DNA from: Alphaproteobacteria bacterium
GTDB taxonomy: Bacteria; Pseudomonadota; Alphaproteobacteria; Micropepsales; Micropepsaceae
Direction of reading: 5' to 3'
Assembly: GCA_003131925.1 (NCBI GenBank)
Contig: PKWC01000096.1
Span: forward strand, 2,426-22,467
Length of the DNA: 20,042 nucleotides
In this document: piece by piece, positions 6,173 through 14,562 of the stretch
How the letters are laid out: the number at the start of each line of letters is the position of its first letter
How positions within the stretch are numbered: the first letter of the stretch is position 1
Program-made: the position numbers and the translations under genes
The notes under the pieces: model-generated
What the model was told of the DNA's origin: nothing
The model's database searches: none
The model's input: only the letters and a program-made list of their open reading frames with translations

Positions 6173-6249
6173 GGCCCCGTAGCTCAGCGGATTAGAGCAA
6201 TTGCCTTCTAAGCAATGGGTCGCAGGTTCGATTCCTGCCGGGGTCACCA
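6173..6249 (+). tRNA. tRNA-Arg(TCT)
   Basis: Acceptor GGCCCCG pairs with CGGGGTC (one G-T). The D arm holds AGCTCAGCGGATTAGAGC, the anticodon stem is ATTGC/GCAAT around loop CTTCTAA (anticodon TCT), and the T arm is GCAGG/CCTGC. CCA is encoded at 6247-6249. The gene is 77 nt and follows the NDUFS4-like gene by 69 bp. Confidence 0.95.
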
Positions 6250-6336
6250 TTCCTCTGCGTGTCAATCCTGCCTGCGCCCTTGGGAATCTGATCCTGACCA
6301 ACGAACGGTAGGGCGAACCCTCGAGGAACAAGAATC

Positions 6337-7632
6337 ATGGGCGGCAAATGGTCGAACTGGTCGGGCGGTGTGAGCTGCAAACCGCGGCAAATTCTCTCGC
6401 CGCAAAACGAAATCGAACTGGCCGCGTCGATCCGCAACGCGGAAGGGCCGGTACGCGCGCCGGGTAGCGGCCATTCCTTTACGCCTCTGTGCGCGTCTGA
6501 CGGCGCGATGGTCGTGTTGAATGCGTTCAGAGGCCTGAAGGCGACATCCCGGGAGCAGGGGCTCGCAACGATCTTCGCGGCCACGCCGCTTTGGGCAATC
6601 GGACCCGCTTTGCATGCGCATGGACTGGCGCTCAGGAACATGGGCGACATCGATCGCCAGACGCTCGCCGGCGTCGTCGCCACCGGCACGCACGGAACAG
6701 GACAGACGCTGGGAAGTCTTTCGTCCGACGTGGCCGGATTCAGACTCATTCTCGCAAGCGGCGACGTCCTAAATTGCACACCAAGTGAGAACGCAGAAAT
6801 CTTTCTCGGCGGTCGGGTGGCCGTCGGAATTCTGGGAGTCATGACGGAAATCTCGATGGCCCTGCGGCCGCGCTACCGTCTGATCGAGGACAATTTTCTC
6901 TTGGCGCCCGAGGAATTGTTTCGCAGACTGGACGACCTGGTTTCGACCAACCGCCATTTTGAGTTCTTCTGGTTTCCCCATGCCGACGTGGCAGTCTGCA
7001 AGACACTGAACGAGACCGACAAGCCGGCCCCCGCGCCGCGTAGCGCGGAGTTCATGCGCAGGCGCGGCGAAAGAGTGGGGGGAGAGGCGCGTGTCTTTGC
7101 GGGCATCAACGAGATTCTGCCCACGCTACCGGTCCTGCTCAAGCCGGCCCATGGACTGTTCTCGCGTCTGATGCCCAATGCGGCGAGCGCGCGCTGGAGT
7201 CACGAAATCTTTCCCACTGCGCGGCCTGTCCGCTTCAACGAGATGGAATACGCGGTTCCGCTGGCGCGCGGCGCCGACTGCATTCGCGAAATCGTCGCCG
7301 AGATACGCCACAGGAAAATAAACACCGGCTTTCCGCTCGAATTCCGCACCGTCGCGGAAGACGATATCTGGCTCAGCCCCTTCTACAGGCGCGAGAGCGC
7401 GACCATTGCCGTGCATCAATACTACAAGGTCGATACGAGCAGGCTCTTCGACGCCTGCGAAGCAATCTTCCGGCGCTACGAAGGCCGTCCGCACTGGGGC
7501 AAGCGCCATACCCGTTCGCGGGAGGAACTCACGGCATTGTATCCGGCATTCGAACGGTTCCGCTCCCTCAGGCGCGAACTGGACCCCGGAGGCAAATTTC
7601 TGAATCCCTACTTAAGATCGATTTTCGAATAG
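6337..7632 (+). CDS. FAD-linked oxidase, sugar-lactone (GULO/ALO) type
   Basis: This 431-aa protein has the vanillyl-alcohol-oxidase/PCMH FAD fold. Residues 40-50 read R-A-P-G-S-G-H-S-F-T-P; the His (46) is the position that binds FAD covalently in alditol and lactone oxidases. G-D-I-D-R-Q-T-L-A-G-V-V-A-T-G-T-H-G-T-G (103-122) is the usual FAD-binding loop. The C-terminal domain has H-W-G-K (386-389) and the terminal D-P-G-G-K-F-L-N-P-Y, characteristic of the D-arabinono-1,4-lactone oxidase family, which makes ascorbate-like products. Exact substrate is unknown; an alditol is equally possible. The start has a GAGGA site 10 nt upstream. It converges on the methyltransferase gene, ending 4 bp from its stop. 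Confidence 0.88.
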   Translation: MGGKWSNWSGGVSCKPRQILSPQNEIELAASIRNAEGPVRAPGSGHSFTPLCASDGAMVVLNAFRGLKATSREQGLATIFAATPLWAIGPALHAHGLALRNMGDIDRQTLAGVVATGTHGTGQTLGSLSSDVAGFRLILASGDVLNCTPSENAEIFLGGRVAVGILGVMTEISMALRPRYRLIEDNFLLAPEELFRRLDDLVSTNRHFEFFWFPHADVAVCKTLNETDKPAPAPRSAEFMRRRGERVGGEARVFAGINEILPTLPVLLKPAHGLFSRLMPNAASARWSHEIFPTARPVRFNEMEYAVPLARGADCIREIVAEIRHRKINTGFPLEFRTVAEDDIWLSPFYRRESATIAVHQYYKVDTSRLFDACEAIFRRYEGRPHWGKRHTRSREELTALYPAFERFRSLRRELDPGGKFLNPYLRSIFE

Positions 7633-7636
7633 CGTT

Positions 7637-8311
7637 TCACCTGATCTTCTCGGCGACCCACACGAGGCGCACGGCTGCGATTCTTGCAGCATGGAAATCG
7701 AGAAAGTTGAGAATCCCCGCATTCCAACTTCTGTAAAGCGCCGTCGGAACCACCTGGTGCGGAAACACCTTGATGATCCGATAGAGCCTGGATGCTCTGG
7801 CAATTTCGATCTGCTCGCGGGGACGAAAATACGATTGCGGATCGGGATCGCGCCAGGCATGCGGGCTGATGCAGATCAGACGTCCCTGCGGTTCGAGCGC
7901 GGCATGAATGGCAGCCAGTGTTGCGTTCGCCGTGGCAGGATCGCGACGTACAAGCGGAATGACGCCCTGCGCGAGAACGTTTGCAAAGAATCTGCCCGTC
8001 TGCGCCCGGATGTTCGCGGTCGCGTCGACGAGTTGGGCCCGCACACCACGCGATTGGATGGCAGCAACGAATCGGGGAGAGACATCCGATGCCGTGACGT
8101 CGAACCCTCGATGCTGAAGGATTTCGGACAGGTGTCCGGTCGCGGCGCCGATCTCGAGAATGGGCCCCGGCCGGAGGTACCGTTCGACGGCGCGGAGGAA
8201 ATATTCATCGCGGATGCGATGCCTAGTGGCTATCCTTGTCCAGTCCTGCACGGCTCTTTCCGTGAAATAATGGGGTTCCGCCGTTTGGGTCATGTGTCTG
8301 CAGCCGATCAT
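7637..8311 (-). CDS. class I SAM-dependent methyltransferase
   Basis: This 224-aa protein carries the SAM-binding motif I L-E-I-G-A-A-T-G-H-L (52-61), and after the next strand S-D-V-S-P, the acidic ribose-binding residue position. The C-terminal third (Trp/Tyr/Arg rich, with Ala-Ala-Val-Arg-Leu-Val-Trp) is not diagnostic. The substrate cannot be inferred. The ATG at 8311 overlaps the TGA of the upstream deacetylase gene (ATGA), so coupled translation with that partner is likely and supports a joint pathway, perhaps modifying a glycan. A second ATG at 8293 would shorten the protein by 6 residues. It is the last gene of the cysK-to-7637 operon. Confidence 0.85.
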   Translation of the reverse strand: MIGCRHMTQTAEPHYFTERAVQDWTRIATRHRIRDEYFLRAVERYLRPGPILEIGAATGHLSEILQHRGFDVTASDVSPRFVAAIQSRGVRAQLVDATANIRAQTGRFFANVLAQGVIPLVRRDPATANATLAAIHAALEPQGRLICISPHAWRDPDPQSYFRPREQIEIARASRLYRIIKVFPHQVVPTALYRSWNAGILNFLDFHAARIAAVRLVWVAEKIR

Positions 8312-9132
8312 AATTCACGCTGGCGGCGCGACGCCATGATGTCATTCCATCGCCATGCGCCTTCCTCCCACAATCGCTCGGCGGCAAGCCGGAGATTCAA
8401 TGCCGGAGCGCAGGTCCACTGCCTGGGGTGTACCAGGATCGAGACCGTCCGAGGCGCCTGCGCGAGCCCGATAACGGGATTCTGGGGACGCCACCATTCG
8501 GGGGGCGGACGGTCAGTGTATCGCGCCTCAAGTTCGGCGTGAATCCTGGGATCATAGGCATCTGCGACAATGCCCAAATCGTCGATCAGGGTTCGTGTCA
8601 GCAGATAATGGTTGGGGACGCCGATGCGGCGGTTGGCGAAATCCCCATGCGACGCAACGGTGCGGGGCATCACGCCCGAGCGGGCGCGAAAGCGGAAGAC
8701 ATTGTCTCGAAATTCGCGGCGCATCAAATCCAGGCCCGCATCAATCTGTTTTCTGGATCGCAATCCGAGGCGCTTGGCGACGGAGGCGATTTCCTCGAAA
8801 TGATAGCCCACCTCACCCCCATGGCGGACGATTTCCTGCATGAGGGGCGGATCGACGGTTGCCAGGCGGAAATAATAGGTCGCGCGCACGCCCGCTTCGC
8901 GGTCGCACGCGAACATGCGCGCGGCGCCGGCAGGGTCGCTGTCGACATCGTTTCGCAAGAGGCAGGTCCGTCGACCGGATGCGCCATCACGGCCGGCCGC
9001 TTCGGCAAATTCCGCCATTGTGCGGAAATCATAACCAAGCTGCTTGATGTGGCTGAGGAGGCTCCGATATTCCGCGAGCCGGCTTGCCATGAAAAAATCC
9101 TGATAAACGCGATAGCGGAGGGACGAGAGCAC
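8308..9132 (-). CDS. polysaccharide deacetylase-like (NodB fold) protein
   Basis: This protein has up to 274 aa. N-D-V-D (61-64) gives the Asp pair typical of NodB-type metal-dependent deacetylases, and G-Y-H-F-E (109-113) supplies a histidine of the second motif; a second His in L-V-H-P-R lies near the C-terminus. The usual His-x-x-x-His metal pair is not obvious, so activity could be altered. There is no signal peptide, which favours a cytoplasmic role on a sugar intermediate. It starts with GTG at 9132, 14 bp after metC. A downstream ATG at 9090 has a better AGGA site, but the longer start keeps a Tyr-Gln-Asp-Phe-Phe segment I recall in homologues. It is coupled by ATGA to the following methyltransferase. 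Confidence 0.78.
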   Translation of the reverse strand: MLSSLRYRVYQDFFMASRLAEYRSLLSHIKQLGYDFRTMAEFAEAAGRDGASGRRTCLLRNDVDSDPAGAARMFACDREAGVRATYYFRLATVDPPLMQEIVRHGGEVGYHFEEIASVAKRLGLRSRKQIDAGLDLMRREFRDNVFRFRARSGVMPRTVASHGDFANRRIGVPNHYLLTRTLIDDLGIVADAYDPRIHAELEARYTDRPPPEWWRPQNPVIGLAQAPRTVSILVHPRQWTCAPALNLRLAAERLWEEGAWRWNDIMASRRQREL

Positions 9133-9146
9133 GACAGAACCCGATT

Positions 9147-10319
9147 CTATGCCGTCGTCTGTGTTTGCATGCGTTCGAACCCATTTTCCAGATCGGCAAG
9201 GAGATCGTTCGCGTCTTCCAGTCCGGCGTGAATGCGCAACAACGGTCCCTGCGCGAGAAATGGCCGGACCGAGCGATTAAAATGCGCCGGAACAATGAGA
9301 CTTTCGTATCCTCCCCAGGAATACCCAATGCCGAAACATTCAAGCCCGTCGAAGAAGGCCTCAAGCGCCGCCTTCGTGACAGGCGCGAGCTCCACGCCGA
9401 ACAATCCGCTCGCGCCCGTGAAATCGCGCTTCCAGATCGGATGGCCGGGATCGCTTTCCAGCGCGGGATGCAGCACGCGAGTCACTTCTGAACGACTCTC
9501 GAGCCATCGCGCAAGCTTGAGTCCCGTTTCCTCGTGGCGCTTCAGACGGACAGGCATGGTGCGCAGGCCGCGCAAGGCGAGGAAACAATCATCTCCGCTC
9601 GCACACAACCCAAGACCCGAATGGGTATCCGCCAATTGTTCGGCATATGTCGTATTGGCCGTTACATAACCGAGCATCACGTCGGCGTGGCCCCCGACAT
9701 ATTTGGTCACCGCCTGGATCGACAGGTCGGCGCCACGCGCAAACGCGTCGAAATAGAGTGGCGTAGCCCAGGTGTTGTCGAGGAGAACGGAAGCGTCGCG
9801 GGCGTGAGCAACGCTTGCGATTGCGGGTATGTCCTGGACTTCAAAGGTCAGGGACCCCGGGCTCTCGCAGAACACCGCCCTGGTGTTCGAGCGGAACAAT
9901 TCTTCGATGCCGCCGCCGATCAACGGATCGTAAAAACTCGTCTCGACGCCCAACCTCGTCAGGCTCTTCTCGCAAAAACTGCGCGTCGGTCCGTAGCAAT
10001 TGTCCGTCATAAGCAGATGATCGCCGGCACTGCAGACCGAGAGGATGGCGGTCGTGATCGCGTTGGTGCCCGACGGGCACAGGACGGTGCGCGCACCGAC
10101 TTCAAGGGCGGTGACCGCCTCTTCGAGGCTTCTGGATGTCGGCGTCCCGAGGCGGCCATAGATATAAGGCGCATCTCCAGATTCGACGGAAGCCAGATCG
10201 CGATAAAGGATCGTCGATGCGCGATAGACCGGCGTATTGACGACGCCGAAATGCTCCCGGCTCATGCGGCCTTTATGGACCGCGAGAGTCTCTTTGCTCA
10301 GGGGCTTCTCATCCGCCAC
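9147..10319 (-). CDS. metC: cystathionine beta-lyase, PLP-dependent
   Basis: This 390-aa member of the Cys/Met metabolism PLP family cleaves cystathionine to homocysteine, pyruvate and ammonia, the step before methionine. It shows the expected landmarks: Y-G-R-L-G-T-P-T (54-61), the S-G-T-N (83-86) phosphate-binding loop, D-N-T-W-A-T-P (181-187) with the Asp contacting PLP, and A-V-T-K-Y-V-G-G-H (203-211) with the Schiff-base Lys206. The G-Y-S-W-G-G-Y-E-S-L segment favours the lyase type over gamma-synthase. The start is GTG at 10319, 15 bp after the transporter stop. The immediate neighbours suggest import of peptides feeding sulfur amino acid metabolism. Confidence 0.93.
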   Translation of the reverse strand: MADEKPLSKETLAVHKGRMSREHFGVVNTPVYRASTILYRDLASVESGDAPYIYGRLGTPTSRSLEEAVTALEVGARTVLCPSGTNAITTAILSVCSAGDHLLMTDNCYGPTRSFCEKSLTRLGVETSFYDPLIGGGIEELFRSNTRAVFCESPGSLTFEVQDIPAIASVAHARDASVLLDNTWATPLYFDAFARGADLSIQAVTKYVGGHADVMLGYVTANTTYAEQLADTHSGLGLCASGDDCFLALRGLRTMPVRLKRHEETGLKLARWLESRSEVTRVLHPALESDPGHPIWKRDFTGASGLFGVELAPVTKAALEAFFDGLECFGIGYSWGGYESLIVPAHFNRSVRPFLAQGPLLRIHAGLEDANDLLADLENGFERMQTQTTA

Positions 10320-10334
10320 GGCGCCGAACGAATC

Positions 10335-11789
10335 TCATTCTGCCGGACGCGGTTCCATATGCGGATCCGCCTGGGGCTCTGCGAGTTCGGGCTGCTGCAG
10401 CGGTCCCTTCCTCTCGAGAATGGGTTTGAGCGGGAAGTTGAATATCCAGGTCACTACGCCGGCTGCAAAGCCAATCCCGGCGCAAAGCAAGAAGAAGTGC
10501 GTCTTGTCCATCTGGCTAAAAAAACTGCCGATGTAGCCCTGCAGCAAATTTCCAGTGAAGCTCGTGATAAACCACAGGCCCATCATCATGGAGAGAATCT
10601 GCGGCGGTGCCACGCGGGCTACAAGCGCAAGCCCGATGGGAGAGAGATAGAGTTCTCCCAAAGTGATCACAGCATAAAACACGAATAGCCAAAGCCAGCT
10701 TGTGGTGTGGCCTGCGGGGGTGACGTAGGCCGCGGCCGCCATAACAACGTACGAAAGGGCGAGCATGAATAACCCCAAGGCCATCTTCGTGACGGTCGTT
10801 GGTTCGGTACCCTTTCTCGATTGCCGTCCCCAGAACCAAACCACGAGTGGCGTAAACATTACGATCATCGCGGGATTGAACGATTGAAACAGGGTGACCG
10901 GAATCTCCCAACTCAGCAGGCCGGGAATCAAGCGCCGATCGGTGAAACTCTGAGCCCACAGATTCATCGTGTTACCCTGCTGCTCGTAGGTCGCCCAGAA
11001 AAATGTCACAGGAATGCAGAGCAGAATGAGCGCAAACACCGCCTTCCAATCGTTCTTGGTCATCGGCATCTTTACGGCGGTTTTTGACTTCAACCGACCA
11101 ATTCGGTCGGGAGGCAGTGTGCGAAGCGCGTTCAAATACACGAGGAGACCGAGAATCATTCCGACTCCGGCGGCAAAGAATCCCCAATGATATCCGATGG
11201 TTTCGCCGAGCAGCGAGCCACAAATGATCGGGGACATGAAAGCTCCTACGTTGATGCCCACGTAGAAAATCGAATACGCGCGATCGATCCGGCTATCACC
11301 CGCCCGGTAGAGGTTGCCAACCTGCGTCGAGATATTCGGCTTGAAGAAGCCATTGCCGAGTATCAAAAGTAACAAACCAAGGAAGAAGAGCGACGGCAAC
11401 ATCAATGTAAATTCGGCAATGGCCATCAACACGGCACCGATGATCACGCTGTAGCGCTGACCGATCCATCGGTCCGCAATCACGCCACCGAAGAACGGTG
11501 TTAGATAAACGAAGCCCGTGTAAAAGCCATAAATCAGCGAGGAGAATGGTTGTACGCCGAGAGTACGCCCGACCATCGCCTCGAAGAGGTGCTTGATCGT
11601 TTGGTACCCGGCAACGTTTTCGGCGTGGCCGGGCAGCAGAAGAAAATTGACCAGATACAGGATGAGAATGGCGCGCATTCCATAATAGGAGAAGCGCTCG
11701 GCCATCTCAGTGGTGAAAAGATAAGCCAGCCCCCGCGGATGGCCGAACAGTTGTGGCGTGTCGTCCCGCGTCACTTCTGTGGTCGCCAT
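10335..11789 (-). CDS. POT-family proton-coupled oligopeptide transporter
   Basis: This 484-aa protein is a POT/PTR2 (major facilitator) transporter importing di- and tripeptides with protons. Diagnostic features are E-x-x-E-R-F-S-Y-Y-G (28-37), the ExxER motif for proton coupling; a G-x-x-x-D-R motif around 101-107 (A-D-R-W); G-N-G-F-F-K-P-N-I (145-153); and F-Y-x-x-I-N-x-G-A (175-183). About 12-14 membrane helices are seen, with a hydrophilic tail. The start at 11789 (not the longer frame at 11834) is chosen because GGAAGGA precedes it. It sits between the GNAT gene and metC. A 13-nt palindrome lies in its upstream gap. Confidence 0.93.
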   Translation of the reverse strand: MATTEVTRDDTPQLFGHPRGLAYLFTTEMAERFSYYGMRAILILYLVNFLLLPGHAENVAGYQTIKHLFEAMVGRTLGVQPFSSLIYGFYTGFVYLTPFFGGVIADRWIGQRYSVIIGAVLMAIAEFTLMLPSLFFLGLLLLILGNGFFKPNISTQVGNLYRAGDSRIDRAYSIFYVGINVGAFMSPIICGSLLGETIGYHWGFFAAGVGMILGLLVYLNALRTLPPDRIGRLKSKTAVKMPMTKNDWKAVFALILLCIPVTFFWATYEQQGNTMNLWAQSFTDRRLIPGLLSWEIPVTLFQSFNPAMIVMFTPLVVWFWGRQSRKGTEPTTVTKMALGLFMLALSYVVMAAAAYVTPAGHTTSWLWLFVFYAVITLGELYLSPIGLALVARVAPPQILSMMMGLWFITSFTGNLLQGYIGSFFSQMDKTHFFLLCAGIGFAAGVVTWIFNFPLKPILERKGPLQQPELAEPQADPHMEPRPAE

Positions 11790-11812
11790 TCCAGGTTCCT
11801 TCCAAAGCACCT

Positions 11813-11825
11813 GGGCAGTCTGCCC
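11813..11825 (-). promoter_or_regulatory. 13-nt perfect palindrome upstream of the transporter
   Basis: GGGCAG-T-CTGCCC is a perfect inverted repeat with a one-base centre, 24 bp before the transporter start in the 81-bp gap after the GNAT gene. It could be a protein-binding site or a weak hairpin. There is no T run, so it is not a typical terminator. Confidence 0.25.
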
Positions 11826-11870
11826 CGTCAGCACGCGGAAGGAAACCGGGACTCGCGGACTTTTGCTGCC

Positions 11871-12404
11871 CTACGGCAGTTCGATGTAGCGTTCTTCGCG
11901 GCTGTAGGGAGCGAAACCGAGCCTCTGATAGAGGGGCAGCGCGCGCTGGTGATCAAGCGTGCAGGTATTGACCAGCAGCTTTGAGATGGGCTTCGCCCAA
12001 GCGTTCATCGCTGTGTGGTAGAGGAAGAAGAACCCGAGCCGGCGGCCGAGATATTCGGGCATCAGCCCGAAATAGGCGAGCTGGGCCACCGCCGCGTCGT
12101 GAAAATCCAGTTCCGCCATGCCCGCCGGGCACCCGTCGACGTAGAGAACGTAAAGCTCGATGGCTTCTTCGCGCAGCAGCGCCGCCAATTGGGCATCGTT
12201 CAATTTTTTGCGATCCACCCAGTGATAGTCCCGGCCAATCGCGTCGTAGAGATAGCGATAGAAGTGCGCGGGTGCATTCACGGCCCGAAGGAGAGCGATC
12301 TTGCCTTTCGGTTGCGGTGGTGGAATCGCCGACGGGCGAGATTTCAGCTCGAGAAAGGTGACGACCGTCGGAATCCGGCCGGGCAGGCGCCTGGGGCCAG
12401 TCAT
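11871..12404 (-). CDS. GNAT-family acetyltransferase
   Basis: This 177-aa protein has an acetyl-CoA-binding motif A visible as A-Y-F-G-L-M-P-E-Y-L-G-R-R-L-G (110-124) and motif B D-H-Q-R-A-L-P-L-Y-Q-R-L-G-F (151-164). It transfers an acetyl group from acetyl-CoA to an unknown amine. The start at 12404 is chosen because its ATG overlaps the TGA of sseA (ATGA). The longer reading frame to 12449 would overlap sseA by 49 bp. Position among cysK, sseA and metC hints at an amino-acid or peptide-related substrate, but nothing in the sequence proves it. Confidence 0.85.
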   Translation of the reverse strand: MTGPRRLPGRIPTVVTFLELKSRPSAIPPPQPKGKIALLRAVNAPAHFYRYLYDAIGRDYHWVDRKKLNDAQLAALLREEAIELYVLYVDGCPAGMAELDFHDAAVAQLAYFGLMPEYLGRRLGFFFLYHTAMNAWAKPISKLLVNTCTLDHQRALPLYQRLGFAPYSREERYIELP

Positions 12405-13246
12405 TCTGTCACCGCCGGCGCCTCGGCGCGAGCGCCCCATTCGGACCACGAGCCGTCATAGAGCGACACGTCTTCCTTGCCCGTCGCGGCGAGGGCCAGC
12501 ATGCCGATGGCGGCGGTGATGCCGGATCCGCAGCTCGTAACGCTGGGCCGGGTCGTCTCAACGCCAAGCCGGCGAAATGTTTCGAGAAGCTCGGGGCGCG
12601 ATTTGAGCGTGCCATCTGCGCCGGAAAGCTCCGTGTACGGAACGTTCACGCTTCCCGGGATGTGGCCGGCCCGGACGCCGGGGCGAGGTTCGATTTCCTT
12701 GCCGGCAAACCGGCCGGCGCCGCGCAAATCGACGACCTGCTCGCGCCCGGATTGGAGGTTGCTCACGATCTGGGAAAAGCCTCGGACAAGAGCATTGTTG
12801 GGCCGCGGCGTGAAATGGCGCGGGTAGGGTTGCGGAAGGAGATCCTCGATCGGGCGGCCTTCGCGCTTCCATTTCGGAAAGCCGCCGTCGAGAACCGCGA
12901 CTTCCTCGTGCCCCATCGCACGAAGCATCCACCAGGCCCTGGGAGCAGAATAGATGCCCGCGCCGTCATAAACGACAATGAGATTGCCGTCGCCGAGTCC
13001 GAGGTTGCGCATGCGGCTGGCAAATTTTGGCGCAGGCGCAAGCATGTGCGGAAGGACATTTGTTTCATCGGAAAGATCGTCGATGTCGAAGAAGACCGCG
13101 CCCGGGATGTGAGCCGCGAGATATTCGCCCCGCGCGTCGCGTCCGGCCTGCGGCAGATACCACGAGGCATCCGCGATGCGCATGTCCGGAGCCGCCAGAT
13201 GCTCGGCGAGCCACTCCGTCGAAACAAGGGGTGAAGCCAGCTTCAT
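12401..13246 (-). CDS. sseA: 3-mercaptopyruvate/thiosulfate sulfurtransferase (rhodanese family)
   Basis: This 281-aa protein (the family size of SseA) has two rhodanese domains. The active-site loop T-S-C-G-S-G-I-T-A (Cys about 239) is the CGSGxTA form typical of mercaptopyruvate sulfurtransferase, which makes pyruvate and a persulfide. Y-D-G-S-W-S-E-W-G near the C-terminus is also typical. It supplies sulfane sulfur in the cytoplasm. The start at 13246 overlaps the cysK TGA as ATGA; the longer frame to 13267 is less likely. It follows cysK and is followed by an ATGA overlap into GNAT, so all three are likely coupled. Confidence 0.92.
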   Translation of the reverse strand: MKLASPLVSTEWLAEHLAAPDMRIADASWYLPQAGRDARGEYLAAHIPGAVFFDIDDLSDETNVLPHMLAPAPKFASRMRNLGLGDGNLIVVYDGAGIYSAPRAWWMLRAMGHEEVAVLDGGFPKWKREGRPIEDLLPQPYPRHFTPRPNNALVRGFSQIVSNLQSGREQVVDLRGAGRFAGKEIEPRPGVRAGHIPGSVNVPYTELSGADGTLKSRPELLETFRRLGVETTRPSVTSCGSGITAAIGMLALAATGKEDVSLYDGSWSEWGARAEAPAVTE

Positions 13247-14280
13247 CGCACGAAAGGCAGGTTGCACGCGACGCCTGGGTGAGCAAGCCAGGAAGGAATT
13301 GGCAGATCACGCTCTTTGAGAAATTCGGGATTGTAGAGTTTCGCGCGATAGCGCGTGCCGTAGTCGCAAAGCACGGTGACGATGGTGTGGCCAGGGCCCA
13401 TGTCGCGCGCCAGCCGGATGGCGCCGGCGATATTGATGCCGGTCGATCCGCCAAGACAGAGCCCTTCCTGCGTCACCAGATCGAACAGGATCGGCAAAGC
13501 TTCCGAATCGGGGATTTGAAAAGCGTCGTCGATCGGCGCGCCTTCGAGATTGGCCGTCACGCGTCCCTGCCCGATGCCTTCGGTGATCGATGAGCCCTCG
13601 AAGGTCAATACCCCCGTCTTGATCCAGTTGTAAATTGCGGAGCCCATCGGATCGGCGGCGGCGATCCGCACGGCTGGATTTCGCGCTTTCAGCGCAATGG
13701 CCACGCCGGCGAGCGTTCCCCCCGTACCCACCGCACACACAAATCCATCGACCTTGCCTAGTGTCTGACGCCAGATTTCAGGCCCCGTCGTTTCGACATG
13801 CGCCTGCCGGTTCGCCATATTGTCGAACTGATTGGCCCAGATCGCGCCTTGCGGGCTTTCCCTGGCGATGCGTTCGGCGAGGCGCCCGGAAAATTTCACG
13901 TAATTGTTCGGATCTTTGTAAGGTACCGCAGGAACCTCGATCAGTTCCGCCCCCATCAGCCGCAACGCGACTTTTTTTCCTTCGCTCTGGGTATCTGGAA
14001 TGACGATGACCGTCCGAAAGCCGAGGGCGTTGCCGACCACCGCGAGTCCGATCCCGGTATTCCCGGCAGTGCCCTCGACGATGACCCCGCCCGGCCGGAG
14101 GAGGTCGCGCTCGATTGCATCCCTGACGATGAACAGGGCCGCGCGATCCTTCACGGATTGGCCCGGATTGAGGAATTCCGCCTTGCCGAGAATCTCGCAG
14201 CCGGTTTGCTCCGAGGCGCGCCTCAGACGGATCAGCGGCGTGTTCCCGATTGCGGCGATGATGTTCGGCGCGATGTCCAT
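13243..14280 (-). CDS. cysK: cysteine synthase A (O-acetylserine sulfhydrylase)
   Basis: This 345-aa PLP enzyme makes cysteine from O-acetylserine and sulfide. E-F-L-N-P-G-Q-S-V-K-D-R (35-46) holds the PLP lysine (Lys44). E-G-T-A-G-N-T-G-I-G (69-78) is the substrate-binding Thr/Asn loop and G-T-G-G-T (185-189) the PLP-phosphate loop. Q-F-D-N-x-x-N (151-157) and G-S-T-G-I-N (318-323 region) are family signatures. Length, about 20 residues above the E. coli form, includes a C-terminal extension seen in alphaproteobacterial versions. It is the first gene of the minus-strand operon; a candidate promoter lies just upstream. Confidence 0.95.
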   Translation of the reverse strand: MDIAPNIIAAIGNTPLIRLRRASEQTGCEILGKAEFLNPGQSVKDRAALFIVRDAIERDLLRPGGVIVEGTAGNTGIGLAVVGNALGFRTVIVIPDTQSEGKKVALRLMGAELIEVPAVPYKDPNNYVKFSGRLAERIARESPQGAIWANQFDNMANRQAHVETTGPEIWRQTLGKVDGFVCAVGTGGTLAGVAIALKARNPAVRIAAADPMGSAIYNWIKTGVLTFEGSSITEGIGQGRVTANLEGAPIDDAFQIPDSEALPILFDLVTQEGLCLGGSTGINIAGAIRLARDMGPGHTIVTVLCDYGTRYRAKLYNPEFLKERDLPIPSWLAHPGVACNLPFVR

Positions 14281-14307
14281 GATACGTGCAACGGCTCTGG
14301 TCGCCCG

Positions 14308-14336
14308 AACCTAGTGTCGGATTGCGAAGGCTTCAA
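14308..14336 (-). promoter_or_regulatory. candidate sigma-70-like promoter for cysK operon
   Basis: On the minus strand, TTGAAG and TAGGTT are separated by exactly 17 bases, with a start site expected around 14300 and the cysK ATG at 14280. Matches to the consensus are 4/6 and 3/6, so this is suggestive only. Confidence 0.3.
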
Positions 14337-14426
14337 GCAATCGGGCGCGTCACACGCGACCGAACTGACGGCGCAATTCGACTTTTTGCCTGCTCCAGGA
14401 TATTCTTTCGGCGCCCCGGCAGATTC

Positions 14427-14455
14427 TTGCCACCTCGATTGATATAGAAAATAAG
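14427..14455 (+). promoter_or_regulatory. candidate promoter for the ChbG-like gene
   Basis: TTGCCA at 14427-14432 and AATAAG at 14450-14455 with a 17-base spacer match the consensus 5/6 and 4/6. The expected start is near 14462, giving a leader of about 100 nt. The 282-bp gap between cysK and this gene has no other feature I could support, and no riboswitch was recognised in it. Confidence 0.35.
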
Positions 14456-14562
14456 CATTGAGAGCGAGTTCGGGGCGCGGCTGCCCACCGGCTGGGCGGA
14501 CCAGTTAAACGGCGCCATGACATTTTTTGAGAGCTGAACCAACAGAACAGGTTGGCACGCCG

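Noticed and set aside
9534..10688. A 384-codon plus-strand frame opposite metC and the transporter
   Set aside because: It is the antisense of two genes with clear catalytic and membrane signatures.
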